This document shows, piece after piece, positions 51,721-58,009 of a stretch of DNA of 58,009 nucleotides (positions within the stretch are counted from its first letter, which is position 1; each line of letters begins with the position of its first letter). The notes under the pieces are model-generated. The model ran no database searches and was not told the DNA's origin. It saw only the letters and a program-made list of their open reading frames with translations. This DNA is from Streptomyces aureocirculatus. Its GTDB lineage: Bacteria > Actinomycetota > Actinomycetes > Streptomycetales > Streptomycetaceae. The DNA is taken from positions 1 through 58,009 of the forward strand of contig NZ_JOAP01000045.1 of NCBI RefSeq assembly GCF_000720475.1. Reading direction: 5' to 3'. Made by a program: the position numbers and the translations under genes.

Positions 51721-53493
51721 GTGCGCAAGGTGCTCATCGCCAACCGTGGCGAAATCGCTGTCCGGGTCGCCCGGGCGTGCCGGGATGCCGGGATCGCGAG
51801 CGTTGCCGTTTACGCGGAACCCGACCGGGACGCACTGCATGTGCGGGCCGCGGACGAGGCGTTCGCCCTTGGTGGTGACACTCCGGCGACCAGTTATCTG
51901 GACATGGCGAAGGTGCTCACCGCCGCCAAGGACTCCGGGGCGGACGCGGTCCACCCCGGCTACGGCTTTCTCTCCGAGAACGCGGAGTTCGCCCAGGCGG
52001 TCCTGGACGCGGGCCTGATCTGGATCGGCCCGCCGCCGCAGGCGATCAGGGACCTCGGTGACAAGGTCGCGGCGCGGCACATCGCGCAGCGCGCGGGCGC
52101 CCCGCTGGTCGCGGGCACGCCGGACCCGGTCGCGGGCGCCGACGAGGTGGTGGCGTTCGCCGAGGAGAACGGCCTGCCGATCGCGATCAAGGCGGCGTTC
52201 GGCGGTGGCGGCCGCGGTCTGAAGGTGGCCCGCACCCTCGAAGAGGTGCCGGAGCTGTACGACTCGGCGGTGCGCGAGGCCGTCGCGGCGTTCGGCCGCG
52301 GCGAGTGCTTCGTGGAGCGCTACCTGGACAAGCCGCGGCACGTGGAGACCCAGTGCCTGGCCGACACCCACGGCAACGTGGTGGTCGTCTCCACCCGTGA
52401 CTGCTCCCTGCAGCGCCGCCACCAGAAGCTCGTCGAGGAGGCCCCGGCGCCGTTCCTGTCCGAGGAGCAGAACGCCGAGCTGTACCGCGCGTCCAAGGCG
52501 ATCCTGCGCGAGGCGGGCTACGTCGGCGCGGGCACCGTGGAGTTCCTGGTCGGTGTGGACGGCACGATCTCCTTCCTCGAGGTCAACACCCGCCTCCAGG
52601 TGGAGCACCCGGTCACCGAGGAGGTCTCCGGGATCGACCTGGTCAGGGAGATGTTCCGCATCGCCGACGGTGAGGAACTCGGCTACGACGACCCGAAGTT
52701 GCGCGGCCACTCCTTCGAGTTCCGCATCAACGGCGAGGACCCGGGCCGCAACTTCCTGCCCGCGCCCGGCACGGTGACGTCGTTCGCGCCGCCGTCGGGT
52801 CCGGGCGTGCGCCTGGACGCGGGCGTCGAGTCGGGGTCGGTCATCGGCCCGGCGTGGGACTCGCTGCTCGCGAAGCTCGTCGTCACCGGCGCGACGCGGC
52901 AGCAGGCCCTCCAGCGCGCCGCGCGCGCCCTGGCCGAGTTCGAGGTCGAGGGCATGGCCACCGCCATCCCCTTCCACCGCAAGGCCGTCGCGGACCCGGC
53001 GTTCGCGCCCGAACTGACGGGCTCCACGGACCCGTTCACGGTCCACACCCGCTGGATCGAGACCGAGTTCGTCAACGACATCCCCGCCTTCTCCGCGGTC
53101 ACGGACGCCGAGGCCGAGGACGAGACGGGCCGCGAGACCGTGGTCGTCGAGGTCGGCGGCAAGCGTCTTGAGGTGTCGCTGCCGTCGTCGCTCGGCATGT
53201 CCCTGGCGCGTACGGGCCTCGCGGCCGGTGCCAAGCCGAAGCGGCGGGCCGCGAAGAAGTCCGGCCCCGCGGCCTCCGGTGACACCCTCGCCTCGCCCAT
53301 GCAGGGCACGATCGTCAAGGTCGCGGTCGAGGAGGGCCAGGAGGTCAAGGAGGGTGACCTCATCGTGGTCCTTGAGGCCATGAAGATGGAGCAGCCCCTG
53401 AACGCCCACCGCTCCGGCACGGTCAAGGGCCTCCTCGCGGAAGTGGGCGCCTCTCTGACGTCGGGCGCAGTAATCTGCGAGATCAAGGACTGA
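51721..53493 (+). CDS. accA2: Acyl-CoA carboxylase alpha subunit (biotin carboxylase/BCCP)
   Basis: This 590-residue protein has a GTG start at 51721 with AAGGAGGGAG. The biotin carboxylase (~1-450) carries [31 protein letters not shown], and [17 protein letters not shown]. The C-terminal BCCP domain (~520-590) has the biotinylation motif EAMKMEQ, Lys555. Works with the beta and epsilon subunits. Length equals the S. coelicolor AccA-type proteins as recalled. Confidence 0.96.
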   Translation: MRKVLIANRGEIAVRVARACRDAGIASVAVYAEPDRDALHVRAADEAFALGGDTPATSYLDMAKVLTAAKDSGADAVHPGYGFLSENAEFAQAVLDAGLIWIGPPPQAIRDLGDKVAARHIAQRAGAPLVAGTPDPVAGADEVVAFAEENGLPIAIKAAFGGGGRGLKVARTLEEVPELYDSAVREAVAAFGRGECFVERYLDKPRHVETQCLADTHGNVVVVSTRDCSLQRRHQKLVEEAPAPFLSEEQNAELYRASKAILREAGYVGAGTVEFLVGVDGTISFLEVNTRLQVEHPVTEEVSGIDLVREMFRIADGEELGYDDPKLRGHSFEFRINGEDPGRNFLPAPGTVTSFAPPSGPGVRLDAGVESGSVIGPAWDSLLAKLVVTGATRQQALQRAARALAEFEVEGMATAIPFHRKAVADPAFAPELTGSTDPFTVHTRWIETEFVNDIPAFSAVTDAEAEDETGRETVVVEVGGKRLEVSLPSSLGMSLARTGLAAGAKPKRRAAKKSGPAASGDTLASPMQGTIVKVAVEEGQEVKEGDLIVVLEAMKMEQPLNAHRSGTVKGLLAEVGASLTSGAVICEIKD

Positions 53494-53564
53494 CTGGGGG
53501 GTGCGCCCCCGGCCCCCCGCTCATCGGCCCCCCGCTCATCGGCGCTCCGCGCCTCGTCCTCGAT

Positions 53565-53596
53565 CGCCGGACGGGCTGGAGACAGCCCCTCCGGCG
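53565..53596 (+). terminator. Terminator of the carboxylase alpha gene, derived from the intergenic repeat
   Basis: A 14-bp stem with one mismatch (CGCCGGACGGGCTG against CAGCCCCTCCGGCG) and a GAGA loop lies 72 bp past the stop. The right arm plus GTTTGAGGA is a copy of the dispersed repeat seen at 54.3-54.6 kb. Confidence 0.7.
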
Positions 53597-53699
53597 TTTG
53601 AGGAGCGGGGTCCGGGGCGGAGCCCCAGGATCGGCGAAGGGGCGCCCGCGCGCGGAGCGCGCTGATGGACACGGGGGGCGCACCGCGAGGAGACGAGAC

Positions 53700-54257
53700 A
53701 TGCGTGCCGACGCCCGCCGCAATCACCAGCGGCTCCTGAGCGAGGCCCGTGCCGCGTTCGCCGAACACGGCACGGACACGTCCCTGGAGGACGTGGCCCG
53801 CCGCGCGGGCGTGGGCATCGGCACGCTGTACCGCCACTTCCCCACCCGGCACGCCCTGCTGAGCGCCGTCTTCGAGGACGCGGTGCACGACCTGCTCACC
53901 CGCTCCCACGCCCTGCTCGACGCCCCGCAGCCCTGCACGGCCCTGGTGGAGTGGCTCCGCGCGATCATCACCCACGCGGGTGAGTACCGCGGCCTCGCCA
54001 GGGCCCTGATGTCGGCGTCCCGCGACAGCAGCTCCGCGCTGGCCCGGTGCAGTCGCCCGATGCACGAGGCGGGCACCGAACTCCTGGCCCGCGCCCAGGC
54101 GTCGGGCGCGATCCGCGAGGGCGTCGCCATCGACGACCTGCTCCAACTGACGAACGCGATCGCCCTGGCCGCCGAGGAGTCCCCCGACGACCCAGAACTG
54201 GCGGACCGCCTCCTACTGCTGACCCTCCGTGGCCTAAAACCAGAACCAACCACCTGA
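53700..54257 (+). CDS. TetR-family regulator
   Basis: This 185-residue protein starts at ATG 53700 with GAGGAG upstream. TetR HTH: residues ~8-52 (NHQRLLSEARAAFAEHGTD, EDVARRAGVGIGTLYRHFPT). The C-terminal ligand domain matches the SbtR-like type found in actinobacteria. Target unknown; no linked divergent gene. Confidence 0.9.
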   Translation: MRADARRNHQRLLSEARAAFAEHGTDTSLEDVARRAGVGIGTLYRHFPTRHALLSAVFEDAVHDLLTRSHALLDAPQPCTALVEWLRAIITHAGEYRGLARALMSASRDSSSALARCSRPMHEAGTELLARAQASGAIREGVAIDDLLQLTNAIALAAEESPDDPELADRLLLLTLRGLKPEPTT

Positions 54258-54295
54258 AGCCAAACCCAACAGCCAGCACAGCCCCCAGCCCGCAA

Positions 54296-54620
54296 ATTCC
54301 AGCCCGTCCGGCGCTTGAGGGCGAGCGCGCAGCGCGACAGACGCCCAGGGAACCCAGGGGTCCAGCAGCCCCAGCCCGTCCGGCGCTTGAGGACAAACAC
54401 GCAACGCGCCAGCACGGATCTCCAGCCCGTCCGACGCTTGAAGACAAGCACGCAAGCGCCAGCACGGATTTCAGCCCGTCCGACGCTTGAAGACAAGCAC
54501 GCAAGCGCCAGCACGGATTTCAGCCCGTCCGGCGCTTGAAGACAAGCACGCAAGCGCCAGCACGGATTTCAGCCCGTCCGGCGCTTGAGGACGAGCGCGC
54601 AGCGCGACAGACGCCCAGGG
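54296..54620. repeat. Six-copy array of the dispersed CAGCCCGTCCGGCG element
   Basis: Copies begin at 54300, 54372, 54423, 54472, 54521 and 54570 with CAGCCCGTCC(G)GCGCTTGA, then AGACAAGCACGCAAGCGCC or similar. The last intervals are 49 nt, the first is 72 nt. This is the Streptomyces intergenic repeat that also occurs singly at 53583 and inverted at the window end. Confidence 0.85.
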
Positions 54621-54665
54621 AACCGGGGGACCAGCAGCCCCCCGCCCAAGGCCCAGGGGCCAGAC

Positions 54666-55655
54666 CTATCGGCGACGCAAGTCAGCCACCCGAGCCGCCC
54701 GCTCCCCCGGGGACTGCTCCCCGAGAACAGCGGCGCTCCGCAACTGCGGCCCCGCGCCGGGCCCCGCACCATGGCCCCCGTGCCCCCGCCGTTGACCGGG
54801 CAGCGGCACGTCCCTGCGTTGCTGTCGGCCTGTCGGGACGGAGTCAACTCCGGGGGCCTGGCCGGGGCCCGCCGACGCCCCGGCGACCGCGATCTGCACG
54901 CCTTGGTCCGCCAGGGCGTGCAACTCGGTCGCCGCGCGGTCGTCGTGCGGCGGCGGCTCGTCCGTGACGAGGCGGGTGATGACGTCCGTGGGCACCGTCT
55001 GGAACATCGTGTCGGTGCCCAGCTTGGTGTGGTCGGCGAGGACCACCACCTCCGCGGCTGCCTGCACCAGCGCGCGATCCACGCTGGCCGACAGCATGTT
55101 GGAGGTGGAGAGGCCGCGCTCGGCGGTCAGGCCGCTGCCCGACAGGAACGCCCGCGACACCCTGAGGCCCTGCAGGGACTGTTCGGCCCCGCTGCCCACC
55201 AGCGCGTAGTTGGATCCGCGCAGCGTGCCGCCGGTCATGACGACTTCGACGCGGTTGGCGTGGGCGAGCGCCTGGGCCACCAGGAGGGAGTTGGTGACCA
55301 CGGTGAGGCCGGGCACCCGCGCGAGCCGGCGGGCCAGCTCCTGCGTGGTCGTCCCCGCCCCGACGACGATGGCTTCGCCCTCTTCGACGAGACCCGCCGC
55401 GAGATCGGCGATTGCCGTCTTCTCGGCGGACGCGAGATGTGATTTCTGCGGAAAGCCGGACTCCCGCGTGAATCCGCCCGGCAATACCGCACCGCCATGC
55501 CGGCGGTCGAGGAGTCCTTCTGCCTCCAGCGCGCGCACGTCCCGCCGTACGGTCACTTCGGAGGTCTGGACGACGCGGGCGAGCTCACGGAGCGATACCG
55601 CTCCGTTGGCCCGCACCATTTCGAGGATCAATTGGCGACGTTCTGCAGCGAACAC
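54666..55655 (-). CDS. DeoR-family regulator
   Basis: This 329-residue protein has a GTG start at 55655. DeoR HTH (LRELARVVQTSEVTVRRDVRALEAEG) is followed by a DeoRC sugar-phosphate-sensing domain with VVGAGTTTQELARRL and a GSGLTAERGLSTSN segment. The C-terminal ~75 residues (after VQIAVAGA) are an Arg/Gly/Pro-rich extension not seen in the family, probably from frame run-on into repeat DNA. Confidence 0.85.
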   Translation of the reverse strand: MFAAERRQLILEMVRANGAVSLRELARVVQTSEVTVRRDVRALEAEGLLDRRHGGAVLPGGFTRESGFPQKSHLASAEKTAIADLAAGLVEEGEAIVVGAGTTTQELARRLARVPGLTVVTNSLLVAQALAHANRVEVVMTGGTLRGSNYALVGSGAEQSLQGLRVSRAFLSGSGLTAERGLSTSNMLSASVDRALVQAAAEVVVLADHTKLGTDTMFQTVPTDVITRLVTDEPPPHDDRAATELHALADQGVQIAVAGASAGPGQAPGVDSVPTGRQQRRDVPLPGQRRGHGGHGAGPGAGPQLRSAAVLGEQSPGERAARVADLRRR

Positions 55656-55871
55656 GAAACTGACAGTAACCCCAACGACCGTCTGCTTTCAGCAGTTTGC
55701 GCCGAATTACAGAAGTTGTTCGCTCGGCAGGGGTAGAAGTGGTATAGGGGGTAGTCTCCCCGCCTATGCCAGGCGAATGCGCGGCAACAGGCTGTGACCT
55801 GCGTGGTGTTCGGGCCGACCGCACGGACCGGCCGAGGTGCTGTCCCGCGGCCGTGCGGTGGGGTGAGGGGA

Positions 55872-57320
55872 TCAGGCCTCGGCCGCGGTCTTCCGGGTGT
55901 GCAGTTGGCGCGCGACTTCGGCGATCGAGCCCGAAAGCGACGGGTACACGGTGAAGGCATTGGCGATCTGCTCGACCGTCAGATTGTTGTCGACCGCGAT
56001 CGAGATCGGGTGGATCAGTTCCGAGGCGCGCGGCGCCACGACCACACCGCCGACCACGATACCCGTACCCGGACGGCAGAACAGCTTGACGAAGCCGTCG
56101 CGGATGCCCTGCATCTTCGCGCGTGGGTTGCGCAGGAGAGGGAGCTTGACGACCCGGGCGTCGATCTTGCCCGCGTCGACGTCGGCCTGGGTGTAGCCGA
56201 CGGTCGCGATCTCGGGGTCGGTGAAGACGTTCGACGAGACGGTCTTCAGGTTCAGCGGCGTCACCGCGTCGCCCAGGAAGTGGTACATCGCGATGCGGCC
56301 CTGCATGGCGGCCACCGAGGCGAGCGCGAAGATGCCGGTGACGTCACCGGCGGCGTACACACCGGGGGCGGAGGTCCTTGACACCCGGTCGGTCCAGATG
56401 TGCCCGGACTCCTTGACCTTGACCCCGGCCTCTTCGAGGCCCATCCCGTCGCTGTTGGGGATGGCACCGACGGCCATCAGGCAGTGCGACCCGGAGATGA
56501 CCCGGCCGTCGGCGAGCGTGACCTCGACGCGGTCGCCCACGCGCTTGGCGGAGGCGGCGCGGGTCCGCCCCATCACGTTCATGCCGCGCCGCCGGAAGAC
56601 GTCCTCCAGAACCGCGGCGGCGTCGGGGTCCTCCCCCGGAAGCACCCGGTCGCGCGACGACACGAGCGTGACCCGCGACCCGAGCGCCTGGTAGGCACCG
56701 GCGAACTCGGCGCCCGTCACACCCGAGCCGACCACGATGAGCTCCTCGGGCAGCTCGTCGAGGTCGTACACCTGCGTCCAGTTGAAGATGCGCTCGCCGT
56801 CGGGCTGGGCGTCGGGCAGCTCGCGCGGGTGCCCGCCGGTAGCGATCAGTACGGCGTCGGCGGTGAGCCGCTCCTCGGACCCGTCGGCGGCGCGCACGAC
56901 GACGGTCCGTGACCCGTCCATGGCCTGCTGGCCCTCCAGGCGGCCGCGGCCGCGCAGGACCCGGGCGCCGGCGCGCGTGACGGAGGCGGTGATGTCGTGC
57001 GACTGCGCGAGCGCGAGCCGCTTGACGCGCCGGTTCACCTTGCCGAGATCGACACCCACGACCCGGGCCGCCTGGTCGATGTGCGGGGTGTCGTCCTCGA
57101 CGATGATGCCGAGCTCCTCGTACGAGGAGTCGAAGGTGGTCATCACCTCGGCCGTCGCGATCAGGGTCTTCGACGGTACGCAGTCGGTGAGCACCGACGC
57201 CCCGCCCAGACCGTCGCAGTCGACGACGGTCACCTCCGCGCCGAGCTGGGCGGCCACCAGGGCCGCCTCGTATCCGCCGGGTCCGCCACCAATGATCACG
57301 ATCCGAGTCACGTACTCCAT
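55872..57320 (-). CDS. NAD(P)H:quinone reductase of the LpdA type (lipoamide dehydrogenase-like, catalytically altered)
   Basis: This 482-residue flavoprotein has FAD motif VIIGGGPGGYEAALVA and NAD(P) motif LIVVGSGVTGAEFAGAY. In the redox site only Cys47 remains: the first Cys of the usual CxxxxC pair is Ser42 (GASVLTDCVPSK). The C-terminal catalytic His-x-x-x-x-Glu is replaced (VYPSLSGS). These are traits of LpdA-type proteins that reduce quinones instead of lipoamide. Start ATG 57320. Confidence 0.9.
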   Translation of the reverse strand: MEYVTRIVIIGGGPGGYEAALVAAQLGAEVTVVDCDGLGGASVLTDCVPSKTLIATAEVMTTFDSSYEELGIIVEDDTPHIDQAARVVGVDLGKVNRRVKRLALAQSHDITASVTRAGARVLRGRGRLEGQQAMDGSRTVVVRAADGSEERLTADAVLIATGGHPRELPDAQPDGERIFNWTQVYDLDELPEELIVVGSGVTGAEFAGAYQALGSRVTLVSSRDRVLPGEDPDAAAVLEDVFRRRGMNVMGRTRAASAKRVGDRVEVTLADGRVISGSHCLMAVGAIPNSDGMGLEEAGVKVKESGHIWTDRVSRTSAPGVYAAGDVTGIFALASVAAMQGRIAMYHFLGDAVTPLNLKTVSSNVFTDPEIATVGYTQADVDAGKIDARVVKLPLLRNPRAKMQGIRDGFVKLFCRPGTGIVVGGVVVAPRASELIHPISIAVDNNLTVEQIANAFTVYPSLSGSIAEVARQLHTRKTAAEA

Positions 57321-57475
57321 TGTCCCGCACGGCCGGGCGGCCCGTACCCCCGGGGCCCGTCTGGCGGAACCCATTGCGGTGACTGCTCTCCCGCTCCCCC
57401 TCCCGCCGTCGTCGCCACCACCACTGTGACCGGTGCGGCGGGAGGGGGGCGCCGGGCTGCCGTACCCTCGGACCC

Positions 57476-57913
57476 ATGTCGCTCTACGCCGCGTACGCCG
57501 GCAATCTCGACGCGCGGCTGATGACGCGCCGCGCCCCGCACTCGCCGCTGCGCGCGACCGGCTGGCTCAACGACTGGCGACTGACGTTCGGGGGCGAGCA
57601 CCTGGGCTGGGAAGGCGCGCTCGCGACCATCGTCGAGGCGCCGCGGTCGCAGGTGTTCGTCGCGCTGTACGACATCGCGCCGATGGACGAGGACTCCATG
57701 GACCGGTGGGAGGGGGTCGGGCTCGACATCTACCGGCGGATGCGGGTTCGGGTTCACACCCTTGAGGGTGAGGAGGCTGCCTGGGTGTATGTCCTCAACG
57801 GGTACGAGGGTGGGTTGCCGTCCGCCCGTTACCTCGGGGAGATCGCTGACGCGGCCGACTCCGCGGGTGCTCCCCACGACTACGTCATGAGCCTCCGCAA
57901 ACACCCCTGCTGA
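57476..57913 (+). CDS. Gamma-glutamylcyclotransferase-like protein
   Basis: This 145-residue protein starts at ATG 57476. It has the YAGNLDARLM motif at the substrate-binding position of the GGCT/AIG2 fold and a LYDIAPMDEDSMDRWEGVG segment containing acidic residues. A VYVLNGYEGG strand follows. Acts on gamma-glutamyl peptides or is of unknown function. Confidence 0.88.
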   Translation: MSLYAAYAGNLDARLMTRRAPHSPLRATGWLNDWRLTFGGEHLGWEGALATIVEAPRSQVFVALYDIAPMDEDSMDRWEGVGLDIYRRMRVRVHTLEGEEAAWVYVLNGYEGGLPSARYLGEIADAADSAGAPHDYVMSLRKHPC

Positions 57914-57970
57914 CCGCCCCGCCCGACCCGTCACTCAACGCAGGCTCTTTCCCCCACCCACCCGCCCTTC

Positions 57971-58009
57971 CAACGCGCTGCGCGCTCGTCCTCAAACGCC
58001 GGCCGGGCT
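57971..58009 (-). repeat. Inverted copy of the dispersed intergenic repeat, truncated by the window end
   Basis: On the minus strand it reads AGCCCGGCCGGCGTTTGAGG and continues to GACGAGCGCGCAGCGCG. It matches the elements at 53583 and 54300-54620 and lies 58 bp downstream of the cyclotransferase-like gene. Confidence 0.85.

Noticed and set aside
53598..53699. Longer N-terminus for the TetR gene
   Set aside because: The ATG at 53700 has GAGGAG at proper spacing, and the helix-turn-helix begins a few residues later.
54296..54620. CRISPR array
   Set aside because: Spacing is regular, but the so-called spacers are themselves repeated and there are no cas genes. It is a tandem intergenic repeat.

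Overview
The window is high-GC actinobacterial DNA, almost certainly Streptomyces. Codons are strongly biased to G or C in the third position. It carries a mycothiol S-conjugate amidase gene, biotin-dependent acyl-CoA carboxylase genes with an epsilon subunit, a sortase-type LADTG protein, rare TTA codons confined to accessory genes, and intergenic repeat elements typical of the genus. From memory, the gene order hutH / GGDEF protein / enoyl-CoA hydratase / adenylate cyclase / birA / carboxylase beta / epsilon / maf / carboxylase alpha matches the Streptomyces core chromosome. No database search was run.

Layout. (1) 1-6.33 kb is the late right part of a prophage, all on the + strand: tail proteins, a pectate-lyase-like tailspike, an amidase endolysin, two holin-like membrane proteins and a collagen-like membrane protein, closed by a strong terminator. 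(2) 6.4-11.4 kb is an accessory or regulatory segment. It holds a HAD phosphatase, an XRE/TPR regulator, a tightly overlapping operon (two unrecognised proteins, a DUF574-type methyltransferase, a Cys-rich protein, a 16-residue micro-ORF and a zinc-knuckle protein), a facing XRE repressor, a 26-residue TTA-containing ORF and three strong RNA hairpins. (3) 11.5-15.5 kb is core: small membrane gene, mca, DUF4307, greA, a secreted protein and a LuxR regulator. (4) 15.5-20.45 kb is a cassette with lower GC and TTA codons: radical SAM/SPASM enzyme, APH-like kinase, several tiny genes, and a divergent XRE/TPR regulator coupled to a GNAT acetyltransferase. (5) 20.5-45 kb is mostly core: DrrAB-type exporter, threonine ammonia-lyase, MarR, a sigma-like/anti-sigma-like pair, cystathionine gamma-synthase, msrA, hydrolase, MFS transporter, VOC protein, alcohol dehydrogenase with a divergent MmyB-type regulator, subtilase, L,D-transpeptidase, LADTG surface protein, hutH, diguanylate cyclase and enoyl-CoA hydratase. 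(6) 45-58 kb holds adenylate cyclase, birA, the acyl-CoA carboxylase genes, maf, TetR, a DeoR-type regulator, an LpdA-type flavoprotein and a gamma-glutamylcyclotransferase-like protein.

How genes work together. BirA would biotinylate the alpha subunit (Lys555), which pairs with the beta and epsilon subunits encoded 2-4 kb away to make methylmalonyl- or malonyl-CoA. The prophage lysis block is one co-directional operon. The radical SAM cassette looks like a small bldA-controlled biosynthetic or modification unit with its own regulator. Its product cannot be deduced, and it is the best candidate here for an undescribed system, together with the overlapping methyltransferase operon at 8.6-10.7 kb.
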